This document shows, piece after piece, positions 8,967 through 23,600 of a DNA stretch of 64,000 nt. The translations under genes were made by a program, and so were the position numbers. This DNA is from Prunella strophiata (lineage: Eukaryota; Chordata; Aves; Passeriformes; Prunellidae): the NCBI GenBank assembly GCA_036583965.1, contig JAZBQD010000027.1, positions 23,939,001 through 24,003,000 on the forward strand, read 5' to 3'. Numbering within the stretch: the stretch's first letter is position 1; each line of letters opens with the position of its first letter. The notes under the pieces were generated by a model. The model saw nothing but the letters and a program-made list of their open reading frames with translations. It did no database searches and was not told the origin of the DNA.

Positions 8967-11577
8967 TTTATTTATTTTCTTTCCCCAAAGACATTTGAAG
9001 TTTATTTCACTTTCAGCAAATTGACTGTTAAAAAGTGGCGGTTCAAAGACCAAAACCCACGAGCTTCTTCCCACACCTCTCCTGCACCCTGGAAACCACA
9101 ATCCTCACCTCCCCAGTGGTCACATGGATCATCACAGATGATTATTTTCTTCCCATGCCCACCCAAAGACATTTTTCCAAACCAGTCCCAGAGCTGAAGG
9201 CCCCATTACAAACCCCCAGTCCCTCCCCCCATCCTGTGAGTTTTACTGAGCAGGTACACGAAGGTAAGAGCAGTAGGACAGAACAAACTCCTCATCCTCA
9301 CCAGAGCTAAGCTTCACCATCCCAACCACGTGGATCAGGAGGCCATGGCATTCCCAGGTCCCCTTCTGTGTACCAGAGGGAGGGAGATCAGAGATGACTT
9401 TTGGACATGACTCTTTCTTTCTTTCCCCCTCTCCATTGCTGAATTTTCTGTGTCTTTCCTTGGGGAAAACCCTCTCTCTTTGCTCCCACCTCAGAGGTGT
9501 CACTCTCCAGCAGGTTCAGTCCCTCTGTGTGTTTTGGAGGCTGGTTGCCACCACTGCTGTTTCTCTGGCTTGGAACTAAGAAACACAGGGGACATCTGGA
9601 AAGGAGGGGAGGCTGCTGTCTGGGGTAACCTGTGTGTTGGGGTGGAGAGGGCAGGGAGGCTGACAAACAGAACATGTGAGAGCAGTCCAGCGAGTGGCTG
9701 ACACACACTGGGTGTCTCAGGGCACTCAGAGGTGTCAGTCACTGTTAGGGGGGCTCAGTGGGGTGGTGGTGGTGGTGACCTGGCTGAAGGCCTCCCTGGA
9801 GCAGCCCCCCACACACTCACCACCTTCTCTGCTTTGGCATCTCCATATCTCCTCATCCTATGGGATATGTACTCAACCACCTGGAGATACCAGAGCTGGC
9901 ATTGAGGGACTCAGGTGCCAAATTTAGAACAGTTCCCAAATGAATCTCTCCATGCAGAGGGAAATCCCAGACAAGGAAACACCTCTTCTGGCCTTTGGGT
10001 GAGTCACATCACTTCTGTCTTTCTGGGAAGGGCTGTGCCTTCCTGAGAAGTTGTTAACTACTGCTCCTAATATCCTGTCTGCTGCAAGGAGCCTGTGGCT
10101 GTGGGTTTCCTTGTTTGTCCAAAGTGGCTTGCTGTTCCAGGGATGCCAGCAGCACCCAGCAGGTCACCAAATTTAGCACAAAGTCCCACCTGAGAGCTAC
10201 TTGTGACCCTTTATGGACTTTCAAGGGACAAAATGAAAGAAATTTCACATCTTTCCTTGAAAAACCCTGGAGGACTCCCAGCCTACAGGCAGAAGGACTG
10301 TACCCAAAGTGATACAAGGTTACAGGGAGCGAAGGGATAGGAGAAGGTGAGGGCTAAACCTTCCTCATGGCTGTGACCTTCCCCAGGAGCTGTTCAGGGT
10401 GCTTGTGCCCTAGGGATGATCAGCAGGACAAGGCCCTGCTCCAACAACCCTCCTCTCCACAAGAGCTCAGTAGCTGCTCCACAGTTACCTGTCCTGCTTT
10501 TGCTGTGGGCATCTCCACCAGGATCCCTCCCCAGCATCAGGGGCTACCACAGGCAGGAGCAGGAGCCTGGCTTGCCCCAAGGAATGTGCAAAGTAGCCAT
10601 GGCTGGTCTGGGAGGGGGAGGTTATCATGCATTTAATGAACTCTTCAAGGAGAGGAAGGGAGTAGGAGTGGCTGGAGAAGATGGATGGAGCAGAAAAGGA
10701 GAGCTGGAGGGTAGAGGGTGGGGATGGACATGGCCAGGTTTGGGGAAAATTCTCACCAGAGGCTTTGGCTCACCACCTGCTTCTTCCTACCCAATTTCAT
10801 GCCCCATAAAAGGCAGGTCCCTTTCTAGGTGCTGTGGGATGCCCCCTCTGACACTGGGTAAGAGTAGAACATCAGCCCAACTTCACTTGCCTAGGGTGTG
10901 GCTTCAGTTCCTGCAGCTAAGGGAAGGTGAGACATGACATTCCCTCTGTAATGCTTCAGCAGCAGTGCTGACCAAGGCCTCTGCTGCCTTTTAGAAATGC
11001 TCTCTCCATGACTTTTCAGGGGCAGGAGGAGGGTTTTGTTAGCTGGGGTGTCTCATGGCTGGCCTGAGGATGTTCCCCTGCCATGGGGCACTGAGCTGGC
11101 TGTGTTACAACTGTCCATTGCCAAGCAGGGTTTGGTTGGTCACTGGGCTGAGAGGCCCAAAGAGCTCACACTAAAGTTACTTAATTAAAAAAAAAAAATC
11201 CACCCAGATTTATTGAGCTTAGGTTGTGTAAGATGATGCAGAATAGGCAGCCCCTGCTCTGAGCATGCTGGGAAGATGGACTGAGGGGACCATTTCCCAG
11301 GGACATGCTGGGAGCACATGGAGCACGTCGCTCCCTGACCAGCCCCTCCTCTCTCCCCATGCACGCAGGGCAGGGCAGTACCCCAGAAAAAGAGACCAAA
11401 CCATTCCCTGGACACGGCTGCACAACAGTGTTGGTGCTGGGGGTGAGAGGCAGACACGGGCAGGAGGCCATGGGATGGGGAGAGAGATGGAGACACGGAC
11501 TGAGAGAGAGAAAAGAGTGATGCAGAGCTGCAGGCAGGCGGGGCACGAGGGCTGCCCCGCTGCGGGGTCTCGGGCAC
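8967..11577 (-). other. NMNAT2 3' UTR candidate region
   Basis: No gene is seen on either strand in this stretch. On the NMNAT2 strand there is an AATAAA at 11214-11209, which would give a short 3' UTR of about 390 bp. A doubled AATAAATAAA lies at 8976-8967, which would give about 2.6 kb, with another AATAAA at 9006-9001. NMNAT2 mRNAs in mammals have long 3' UTRs, so the distal site is plausible. Which is used cannot be decided from sequence. Confidence 0.4.
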
Positions 11578-11680
11578 TTAGCCAGAGGCATTGATGTACA
11601 GCTGGCTCTTGAGGATGTAGTCAATGACAGGCTGGCAGAGGTAATCCACAACATGTCCATCCCCGTGCTGCAGGGCCAGT
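11578..11680 (-). CDS. NMNAT2: NMNAT2 coding exon 11 and stop
   Basis: It encodes (R)[19 protein letters not shown], then [14 protein letters not shown] and TAA at 11580-11578. The only notable change from human in this exon is Cys for Ser in DYLSQP. Confidence 0.97.
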
Positions 11681-14600
11681 CTGGGGATGTGGGGAGAGAG
11701 AAAAGTGTCAGAGTTCACTTGGGTGGGTCAGGTGCCCCTGCAAATGGAGAGTCTGGCTGGGGATACCCTGCTCTATCTATAATGGGAGTAGCCCTGCTTC
11801 ACCCACCTGCTTTTGGTGGAGCTGACAACTGACATGGGGTGGTTTGAGTCGTCCTTCACCACCAGGATGTTGTTCTGCAGGGCAAAGAGGAAAACAGGAG
11901 TGAAGGGATAGCTTGAAAGCAGATATCTGCCACTCCAACCTCCCCACCCTGCTGTGTGGTGACCCACTGCTCATCCCATCCATCAGCTGAGAGCACCTGA
12001 CCCTGAGATGCTTTGTGTCCCATGACAAAGTGTCCCCCTGGGTGAAGAGAGACTGCCAGTCCTCTGGCAGCCTTCCCAGGCCACACGTGCAGTCACTGAC
12101 TCACTTTGTACTTGCGCAGGATGGAGGAGTGGTTCATGATCCGCTCGGGGTCTGCTCCGTCCCGCGGCACCACCACGATCCCAAACTCCCCGACAATCAC
12201 CTCCATCTGGGGGACAACACAGAGTGGGGAGAGCTTTAGAGCTGCCCCATGCCAACCTGCCACTGTCTGCCAGCCCCACCCTGCCCTGTGAATGCTGGAG
12301 GGAGAAGATGACTGACTTTGAGGCTGTGTCAACAGCCTTTGGCAGAAACATGGAATTGTGCAGGCAAGTGGTCAGCAGTAGATCAAATAAAAGGCACAGG
12401 GTTAAATCCTAGTCAGTGAATGTTGAGGCTTTGAGGAGACCTTGTGGCAGAAGGAGGTGACAGCAGAAGAGGTTGCCCAAGGTGAATGTGAGGATTCATG
12501 AGCAGGATGGATGTATTGGTCCTGGCAGAGGTCTGGGAAGATTATTCTTCCAAGCTTGTTTGGCCAAATCTGTTGCTGCATGAGGACTACTCATAGTGCT
12601 CACACCTCTCTCAGATGAGACAAATCAGGCCCCAAAAGAGCTTTGGGTCAGCAAATTCGGGCAGCAGGAGTCTGTGAGGAGGTGCTGCTGCAGAATGCAT
12701 CTTCTGCCTGTGCTTTGATGTAATTTCTGCATCCTTTGTGCTGGGCTCAGGGCTTGGCTCGTTTCAGTTTTTCCAGCCCTTCAAAGGAGATGCCTGCTGC
12801 CTAAATGCTTTTAAAAGTTAAGGATTGAAGATGTGGTAACTGATTTTTGAAGGCTGAGAAGTTCAAGGAGGGAGGTTTGTGTTGACTGACTGATTTCAGG
12901 GAGGAGCCAGGGGAGCCCTCATAGCCAGCATGGCTCTAACTGCCAGGAGCAGCAGGTGGGTCAGCAGCCTGGCCCCTCTCCAGGGCTGGTGTTCTCCCAT
13001 GAAATTACAGCTTTTTCCAGCAAGGACCAACAGTGAAAGATGTTGATTTGGTTCTAAATATGTTTCATTCCCAACATCTGGCCCACTCCTGTAAATATCT
13101 TATTTCCTACCTGCATACCTCACTCTGCTGGGATTGGCATCTACTTGATACTGGCTCCTTCTAAGGGACAAGGAGTGGGAGCACAGCCTTTTGGGATGGG
13201 CTTACCCTCCACCCCAGGTGACATCTGTGCATCAATAGGGCACAGGGCTTGGGACCATGGAAGCCCTGTGGAAATGTGTAGGGGAGAGGACAGTCAGGGT
13301 TGGGATGGAGGAGGCAGTGGAGATGGTGGGCACAGCTCCTGTCATCCCAAGGGACCTAGTGGCTCCCAGGAGCACTGGCTGTGGGAAGCAGAGGAGGAGG
13401 AGCATGGAGGGGTGCCCAGCAGTGGTGACTCACATCTGCCTCATTCCAGAGGCCAGGGATGCAGAAGGACTCCAGCAGGTCACTGCCACAGAGCAGCAAG
13501 ATGCGAAGCTCTGGAAAAGAGAGGAGAGAAGCCCAGAGGTGGGAGCACAGGGGGCTGAGAAGGAAACAACCCCCCTCCCCCCAATTTTGAGGGTTGGCTT
13601 TGCAGCTCAGCAAGAAAGTTGTGCTGTGGGAAGGAGTTTTCTGCTCTGACAGGCCCATAAAGATCAATTGATTTGCACAACTGCCAGACAAAAGCCATAA
13701 ACCCCCCCAGAGGGGTGAGAACACATGGCTACATGGGAAAATGCCTCCCTGTTTGGCATTCCCAGGTGCCCAAAGCCTTCAGGCTAGTGCTAGGATGGCT
13801 GTAGTCCAAGGCTGTGTGTGAAAAGGGTCTCAAAACCACCAGCAAACTCCCCATGCACAGCTCTGGGTGATGTCTGGTGGGGCTAAAACCCCTAAAAGCC
13901 TTTAGAGCAAGGGGCACCATGGCTGGTCAGGCAGCCAAAATCTCTCCTGCTGCTGTGTGAGGCTCTGCAGGGCTGCAGGCAATGCTGGCATGGGGTGACA
14001 CCACCATGGGAGGCCAAGTTTGATGGCACTTGAGGGGACTCTCAGGACAGGGTGCCATGGCAGGTCTGTGCCAGTGCTGGGAAGCTGTGTCCCCACTTGC
14101 ACTCCCTTATTTCAGGCTGTTGTCTATCTGGGACTAGGGCTCAGCCCAGTCAGAGCTGTTTCTGTTGCATTCTGAGCCCCAGTAGCTGGCACCAAGGTGA
14201 GGTGATCCTGTGTCTGCTGCCAGAGCTGCCATGCAGGTGCTCCCAAGCCATGCAGCTCTCACCCAGAGGAGGGGAGCAGTGTGGAGAGGGGTTGTGCACT
14301 TACCAATCTCCTCATATCTCATCACTGTCCCCAGGTTGGCATTTTCATCTGAGAAAGGGCAACAAAAGAGAGAGAGGTGCTGGTGCCCAACTTCAAAGAG
14401 GGGTTGGGAGGCAGGGTGGGGAGTGGAGCATCTCTGGAGGTGATGCTGGACCTTTCCTCTACATACCCACAAAGGTGAAGCGCTCCATGGGCGGGCGGAC
14501 GCAGCAAATCCGGCTCAGGCTTTCTCCCACCTTCCCCAGGATCTTTGCTAAAGGGGAAGAAGGAACATTAATGGGAGAGAGGCTGTGCCATTAACCCCTC

Positions 14601-17600
14601 CACGTGCTTCAGCCACCCTGGTTCTGCAAAATGCTCATGTGCCTGGGTGTGCAACTACTCTTCTCGACACCTCCTCTCATGGTCTTAACTCCCAAGAGTG
14701 CTCCACTGTGCCTTGAAGGGACCAGCTAGGCTAAAATCATGAATAAAATCATAAGATGTCAATTTTAATGGGATTTAAGTAATGTTCCCTCTTCTCAGCT
14801 AACACCTTTATGGTGCACATCCCTCTGTCTTGTAGGGAATCCACTACATCATCTCTCCTGCCAGTTCATCCCATGGTATCCAGGCTAGCCTTTCCTTTTG
14901 CTGGTCTCACTGCCTAGACATCATCCAGCTGAAGTCCAAGGAGATTTCACAGCCATTTTAAGCTGCTCTTGGCTTCTGCCTTTGCTGTGCTGGATGCTGA
15001 CTCCTGCATCACACCCCTGCCTCACCCTGGACTTGGTGCACCAAGACTGATGAGACACCTGTTGAAAAATAAGGTGATGGAGCACTGCTCTAATATTTGG
15101 CAGCCCTGGCTGGGAGGTGGGGGATAAGTAGCCATCCCTCTCTTCCCTACACTGCTGCCATCTATCAAATGCATGGCACCCCCAACATTTGGGAATGATT
15201 GGCATCTGACTCCATGATTCAGAATGCTGAACAATTGCTATATTATATTGTATTGTATATTATATTATATAGTATATAATATATTATACATTATATTAGA
15301 TATATATAATATATATTCTATTATATTTATACTATACTATACTATAGAGATACTACTACTATACTATGCTATAGAGATACTAAAGAATACTACTACATAC
15401 TAAAGAAAACCCCATTACTGTCTCCAGACAGCCAGGACACAGTTTTGACCTAATTGGCCAAATCACTCAAACAACAATCACCAGTATCCAATTAAGAAAT
15501 CACTTCAGGTAAACAATATCCATAACACATTCCACATGTGCAAAAACAGCAGGAGCAGCGAATAGAGATAAGAATTGTTTTCTCTTCTTCTCTGCTTTCT
15601 CACAGACCTTCAGCTTCCCAGGAGAAATCCTGGGAGTGAAAATGATGTTTGAGGAGCGTGTGATTTCCACAGGCAGCTACCTGCAGTGGGCTTGCTGGAG
15701 ACGTTGTTGTTGTTCTGGTAGATGCTCTGCGGGGACTCGTTCTGGGGCTGCCCGATCACAGGGGTGATGGAGGGTGTGTTGACATTGGACAGGATGCAGC
15801 CAGTCACTCTCTGCAATCAGGGAAGGATGGAGTTGGAACAGTGTCTTCACCCCAGCATCCTTGCAAAACCTTTCTGACCCTGTGACAAGCCTCTGCACCC
15901 CTGGTTCGAGGTCAGTTTTGTGACAGGTACATCCCAGCTCACTTTAGGGTCCCCAGTTCTATCTGACCTCATCAAATGGGCCTGGGGCTGTCAGGACCCT
16001 GTGGATAATGATTCCTGTGTAAGGTGCTATCAACTTTCTTGTGTGGGCTAGCAAGGAGCATACATGTTCCCTTCTCTTCCACCCATCCCTGCAGGAAAAG
16101 GAAGGTATCACCAGCAATCCCTGGCTTCAGCACCACAGTCCCTGGATGCACTGGACATCCTGCTGGGCTGGCTAATGCTACTCCTGTGCCTCCTGTCAGG
16201 GCTGTCTGTGAGCTTGTAGGGTGCTCTTTCATCCATTTCCTGCCTTTGGTTCTCTTTTTGTATGTGAGTGTACCAGCAGCTCTGCTACCCCTGTCCCCAT
16301 GGTCACCCAAGGGCAGTCACCTTCCTCCTTGGCTTTCAGGACTGCCTGGAACTTTTCCTCCTGGGGACTTCCCAGATGCAGAATTTTCCTGTCAAATCTC
16401 TCTGTCAGGTTCATACAGTAGCTCTGGCTCAGCTGGTGAGCAGGGAGGCCCATCCTCCCCTCAGGGAGGAGGAAGCAGGGTGTCACTAATGATGTGGTTT
16501 ATGCCCAGCCCTGCTTTGAGTCTGCCTTAAGCCCTGCTGCCCTCCTGGAGTTGCTGGGTCCAGGATGGCTGCTGGCTTCAGCTGGAGGGCTCCATTTCCT
16601 TCTGCCATCAGGGCCCAGACCTTCAAAGCAGCTGTGACAAGGTCTCACCCCTTCCAGGTCAGGGTCTCACTGTGTTCCTGCAAGTCTTCTCGCTGTCAGT
16701 CTCTGATGTGTTTTGATTGTTGATGGCCATGAGCTGGTGGAAGAGCACCCCACCCCTGCCCTGTCCCCATGTCCTCACCCTGGTGCACCCATGGCACAGG
16801 GGCTGCCTCACCTTCATCAGGTCACGGTGGTGCTCCAGCACGCTGCAGGTGGTCTGCCAGGTGTCCTGGTAGCACTCCCAGGGGTCCACCCTGCCAGAAG
16901 CACAACAGGGCAACAGTGTCACTCATGGCCACTGCCTGAGCTCCTGCCCATGCCACCTCCTCCCCACTGGGCTGGCCAGCAGAGCCATGAGCAGCCATCA
17001 ATCATTGATGCCTCAGCCCTGGCATGGACCACGTCCTTTTCCCAGCCCTGCTGCACAGTGATCCCTGACTGCTCTGAATGTGTGCCTGGTCATCTTTCCA
17101 TGCTTGGTACCCAACTAACCAGCCTTTTTTTGGCTTGGAGGTGACTATGTGTGTCATAAACCTCTTTCTGAGGGCAGCCCAAGATGCTTCTGATGTCACT
17201 TCAACCACCAGATGCCACATGGCAGTGCTGGGAAGGTGAAAGTCCACAGGCTGGTGCTACATGTGTGGACAGGTGAGGTGCCACAGCACAAGGAGTGAGC
17301 TGAGTGACTTTGGGTACCACCCAGACACCACAGGCTCAGTGAGGGGCTTGAATGACTCCCCAAATCCTGAGGGCTCCCTTGGAGGGTGGTGTAACCCTCA
17401 TCTGTTCTCTGCTGGACTGGGAGGGGAAAGTCTCTGATTTTTAGTCAAGCTTGGGCTGGGAGAAAATTCATCCTGGAGCTCTACCAGCTGGTGGCATCCC
17501 CACTTTGCATGCAGGACTTTGCCCCCACAGTGCAGGGAAGGGGCAGGAGCTGCTGGTGCCATGGCAGGTGCCAGCTGTGCCACCCACCTGATCCAGTCAG

Positions 17601-20600
17601 AGGACTGCACGGCCAGCTGGCACATGGTCAAGCGGTGCCGGCTGGAGACGAGCCCCTGCACAAGAAGGGGAAGGAAGAACAGTCATGAAGCCTTGTGCTC
17701 TGGCCAGCCTGGGCTTGCAAATCCTTCTAGGGCACAACATCAGGCTCACTCGTGTGAGAGAGGCCAGAAGGATTCCTTCCTGCCCACAGGAGTTTATTTA
17801 AGCTCCTGTTTGCTGGAGGGGAGGAGTCTCTGTTGGGCTCAACCCTGGCTACGTGCTTGGGTGGTGAGATTTGCTCAGCACCACCACTCCCAGACCTGTG
17901 CTCCAACAGGGCCAACCTGAGGGGGTGGCTTCTTGATGAAATTCCTCCAGCTTTCAGGAGACAAGTGAGGTCAGTACTCCTAATTTGACAAGTGCTTCTA
18001 AAGGTCACTCATTTGCATAATTTTGATATCCCCCGCAAAAAAAAAAAAAACCAAACAAAACAAACCAACCAAAACCAATTTGCTTTGAAACAATTAAAAC
18101 TAAAAAACCCTCACCAACCCCCACTTAAGGCATCACCACCACTACTGTTTTGGAAGGGAATGTTTCTCTTTGCTGTCTAGTACTTTTGCTCATTTTAGGG
18201 TCTCACTGCAGTTTTTATCTAAACAGCGAAAGGTTTCATCCTCTCCCTTCTTTCCGAGATTTTCCCAAGGTCAGGAGCTGCCCAGGCAGAAGAGGGCCAT
18301 GAAGGCAGCAGAGGTCAGGCAGTGCTGCCCAGTGCTGAGCCCTGATTTCAGAGGTGCCATCCCAGAGAGGAGGCAGACAGGAGCTGGGGACATCACACCG
18401 TTTTCCCGTAGGAGTCGTGCACGGGCGAGACGATGCCGCCGATGACGATGAAGCGTCCGGTCTTGTGCAGGTAATCCCGGGCTCGCTCTGGAGGGGGGGA
18501 CAGAAAAAGGGTGGAGGGGGGTTTAGCAGGAGCCACTGAGCCCTGCTACACCATGGCAGCCACCAGCCATGGCCCAGGCAGTCCCCCCACAGCTGCACAG
18601 CTGTTACGCCCCTCCCTGGCCTGTGTCAGCACCATGTGCCACCCGTGTCCCAACTGTGCTCAGAGATGTTCAGTTTCAGGCTGGGATTTCCTAAAGGTGG
18701 CATTTGAGGATAAAAGTGCTGGTGACAAATTGCCAAACTCACCTGGTCCTCCTACATATCTACCCCAGTTATTGAGACAAGGGAAAAGAAGATAAAGAAG
18801 GTAAGAGCAAAAAGGCAGATAAGATTGATGAGCCATTAGAAAGTTAATTTTGTCTTTGAGATCGATGAAATATTTTGGATTTGCAAATAAAAGGAGCATT
18901 TCTGAATGGAGATGGTGATTTCAGGATCCATCAGCCATCCCAAGATGTCACTGTGCATCACATCCTTCCGACACTGAACTCAGTGTCTGGCACTGACCTG
19001 GGGGATGGTGAGAGGGGAAACACCTTCCTGAAGGTGTTCCAGGCTGCCACATCCCTGGAAGTGTCCATGGCCAGGTTGGATGGGGCTTGAAGCAACCTGG
19101 GATTAGTGGAACATGTCCCTGCCTATGGCAGGGGGTGGAATAGGATGAGCTTTAAGGTCCCTTTCAACCCAAACCATTCCAGGATTCAAAGTCACTTGGG
19201 CAAAATTTTTTTCCTCCAAATTTTGAAATTTCTGCTAGGGAATATTATTCAGTTACTGTCAGTTAAAAGTAAATTAAGGAAATATAATTGCCATGGACCT
19301 TTTTTCCCCCTCGAGGGCATTGGGCAGGCTCAGGCCTCTGTGACAGCCTGTGGGAAATTTGCCAGCCTTAATATAGCCTCTTCCTCAGACTCACCTGAAA
19401 TCCTCACTCTGGCTGCCTTCCCAGCTCTTGTGCCTTGGACACACCAGCCTCCAGAGAGGGAAAAGTGGGCTTAAACCATTTGATTGGTGCAGGGAGTAAA
19501 ATTTGATTGCCTGAATTGGATGCACCAAAATTATCCTCCCTGCCCTCAAAATCCCATGAGAGCACATGCAGCAAAACACAGTATGCTTGGGTTTGGTTTT
19601 TTTGCACAGGTAGGGAAAAGCAAAGATTGATGGATCAGCATTTACCTTTTTATCATAATGCAAATTAAAATGCAAATTAAAAGAGAAAGGAAATTCCCTA
19701 ACAAAAAAAGATACCATTGAGTTTTAAATGAACACATTGTTTCATTATTTCCTGATTTGCCCTGACTTGATTTTCCTTGCCAAAGGAAGATTAAAAACAC
19801 TGATCTGTCCCTTTTCATGTATGACCCCTTAGAAAGTTCCTCTTTCAGAGGAGCTGAACTGTTTGCATGTAAACTCTGCTTCAAGCTCTCAGGGGTGGCT
19901 GATGGTATTAACTTGCCTTGAGTTCTTGGTGGCAAAAGCCAAAGGTTTTTCCTGGCTTGCCAATCTCTCAAGGTCTGTATTTAAACAGCCTGGCAACGTC
20001 TCCACATCTTCAGGCAATGTGACCCATGCTGCTGGCATGTCACCTCAGCTCCAGCTTCCAGCCCACACCAAATACCCACCACCACCTTCTGCCTTAACAA
20101 AACATTTCTTCTGCAGAAAACAGGCACTGGCAAGGGATGCCCAGAGAAGTTTTGGATAGCTCATCCTTGGAAGTGTCTAAGGCCAGGTAGGCTGGGGCTT
20201 GGAGCATCCTGTTCCAGTGAAAGGTGTCACTGCCCATGACATGGACCTGAGGGGTTGCTGATGGCCTTGCAGCACTCAGGGAGGGCTCTGCTGCTGCTCC
20301 CTATTGCCATCAAAACCGCTCTTTTGGGTTTTAACCTGCCCAATCTTTAGAGAAACCTGTAAAAATGAGGCTGCTTTCTAAGCTGGGATCTGCATTTCCA
20401 AGAGCTTGTTGCCTGCCTCAGAAGCACCACATATAATTTAAATATGCATGGAAACAGGAACACTTTTATTGACAGTTAGATCCCTGCAAGGGAAGTATTT
20501 GGGCAAATGTGGGTTAAGAAGCAGCAGTATGGTGTAGGGAATGGGAAGAGCTGCCTTCTGGCTCTGTCTCACCCACAAGTTGCAGAGCAACCTTTCACAT

Positions 20601-23600
20601 CCCAAACTGGTCTGTTCTCACTTGGTTTTGGGGCAGAGCACATTGTTTGCTTGCAGGGTTGTGTCTGTCAGGAAGCTCTGCAGTCTCACTTGTTTGTACA
20701 ACCTCAGCTAAGCCAGTCCTTCACAGATATCCACTTCAAAACAAAAGCCTTTGAAAAGATTGCATTTTCTCAAATAACACATCAAATCCTGTTTGGAGAG
20801 GAGCTGTGTCACTGGTAGGGCTGGCATGGTGACAGGAGCAGATGCCCTTACTGCTGGGATGGTGGCAGAGGATTTGGGGCAGGGTGGCACAAGAAAGACA
20901 CTGAGATGCTGTAGCATGTCCAGAGAATGGAACAGAGCTGGGGAAGGCTCTGGAGCAGCAGGAGTGGCTGAGGGAGCATGGTGAGGGCTCAACCTGGAGA
21001 AAAGAAGGCTCAAGAGGGACCTTCTGGCTCTGCACAATTCCCTGGCAGTGGAGCCAGGTGGGAGTCAGGCTCTGCTCCCAGGGAACTAGGGACAGGACAA
21101 GAGGAAATGGGTTTGGATGGGATATTGGGAAAAATTTCTTCATGTAAATTGTTGTCAAGCCCTGGCAGAGCTGCCCAGGGCAGTGGTGAAGTCCCCACCC
21201 CTGGAGGGATTTAAAAGCCATGTGCAGGTGGCACTTGGGGACATGGGTTAGTGGTGGCCTTGGCAGTGCTAAGAGCTCTACTCAATCTAAAGGGTGTTTT
21301 CCAACCCAGATGATCCATGATTTTGTCATTCTAAAATTGCAGTGTTAGTTTGCAGCATCTACATGTGTCCTCACTGCAACCATGCTGCTGTGCTTCAAGC
21401 TTATTTTTATTTTTTCACAGTTTGAATCTCCTTAGACTGACACACCCTTCAGTGGCCAAATGGAGAGGACAATAGGCCATCAGAGCTAAGCCTGTCCTGA
21501 CTGTGTTAATTCATCAGGTCTTGAGTCCTGCCCCTCTGCACAAGGCCACACAAAACTGCTTTAGAACTTGTAAGAGACCTCAGGGATGCTGGTGGCTCAT
21601 GGCCCACGCTGGGCTGAGGGTGCAGTGCCTCCTGCCATGCTGTGTGCCCCTGGCACAAGCTGGAGGTCATTCCTCTGGGTTTCTGGGAACAGGAGGCTGG
21701 ATTTTGTGGGTCATTGCTTCAAATGCTGTGGCTGCTTTGATCTTGCAGTGCTTGCTCTAAGCCCTCAAATCCACGTTCTCAGAAAAAAATCTTTTTCTTT
21801 CACAAAGTTTGTTATGCCTTTCTTGCAGAATATGCTGCTTGTGGGGATCAGGTTTGTGGTCTCCTTGTAGACATGGCTAGTGCCAAAGACACTGCAGTAG
21901 CCAATCCTCTTCTCAGCCATATTCCTTATGGTCATCTGTCTGCAGCTCCCAACCTTCCTTCCCTGCTTGTGCAAAGATTTTTGCCTGGGGAAAAGTAGAT
22001 TTTGGCCTGAAAAGTCTTAAGTCTTTGGCATCTTAGTTCCACTTCTCTGACAATTATTTGGGTGTCTGGCCCATTTGTTGTCCTTGAGCTCAGCCCTCTG
22101 TCACAGCTTCCCATCCCTTTCCCAGCCTGTTGAATACCTGTGATGTGCAGAGATTACACCAGACCACAGAAAACCCCCTCCAGTATTTTCATTTTCTATG
22201 AGCACTTTGTATCCTGCCACACCAGTGCAAGGATGTCAGCTTGCAAATGCAGAGCTCATTCCTTTTCTGGAGTAAATAGTCCAGGCAGCCTCGATGGCTT
22301 TTAAACATTGTTGACATAAATAAACTCAGGGTGATGGCTCTGCCAAGACATGCATTAGCCCCCTGGCAGCCTACTTGTGGGATGGGAAGCTTTCAGCCAT
22401 GGCTCTGTGCCTGGCAGCTGCTGGATGACCAGCAGGAAAGGAACAGGGGTGGACACTTGAACCCATCCCAGGCACTGGTGACACTTTCCAGCTTCCCCAG
22501 CCCAGCTTTGCTTGCCTGCCCTGCAAATGCACTGCTGGGGTACCTGTTGTCAATTCCCTGACTTTTGGGACTTAGGCTGGGCCCTCCTGGAGCATCTTGT
22601 GTCAGAAAAGAGAGATGCACTGGATTTTTTCAGTCTTCAGGTTCTTGTTTATTGTTATCTTACCTACAGTTTTGCATGCTGTCCACAGCAGGCTCAGTGC
22701 ACTGGAGAAGCACCCCAAAATGGCTCACAATCTCTTGTTACAAGGTCTTTTAAAGCTAAACTATCCAATTAAGAGCTGACACCTAGATTATTTCCCCTTT
22801 TAACCCTGATAACTGAGCCCCAAAAGCCTGCAGTGTGGATTTTTCCACCCAATTGCAAGATGCCACCCCAACCCATGAAGAAGAAGGAAGAAGCATGAAG
22901 AAGAAACCCAGGATGACACCCTGTGTCCTCCATCTTGCTTCTACTCACAACATACTAAAAATTCCCAAAACCTAAATTTCCCACCTAAGTGATACACCTG
23001 CACTACTCTCTACCATCTACTTCACACTTTAGTGGATTCTAGTCTATCTTGAAGTTTAGGAAACTTTCTCCATGAATGAGGGTCGAAGTCAGTGTTCCCC
23101 TGGGGGTCAGGGCACCCCAGGGCAGACAGGGAAATATTCCAGTGCCCTGGGTTTCCACAATGCACTTCAGGTATTTTCATCTCTGCTGCTTTCCTGAGAG
23201 ATGATGATAGGGAAAGGCCAGTCAGAGGATATGCTCCAGGGCTACAAAACTGAAAAGTGATGGTTTTGTCCAGTTTGAATGAAAAAAATAGCATCCCACT
23301 TCCTCAATGGGAAATCAGTCCTTATTTAAGAGATGTTACTTTTTGGAGGTTCTCACTGAGTGTGTTTAATCACGTTTGGGCTCCTCTGGCAGTGCTCCAT
23401 CACCTAAACTGACATTACTGAAATCAAATATTCCTCGTGTTCAATTTTTCAAGGTGTAATTTCAAATTTTATTTGCTTTGCCTTTGCACCAGGTTCCTCT
23501 GCACCCCTAAGATTTCCTTTTTTCTATTTTTTTTTTTTCCTTACAGAGTAAAGCCACAGGCCAGCTCTGGTTTATGCCCTTCCCCCCACAGGGGATTGAA

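Noticed and set aside
11181..11577. NMNAT2 as a processed retrocopy ending at the A-rich run near 11190
   Set aside because: The gene has ten introns with consensus junctions. The run is poly-T on the gene strand, not a retro-tail.
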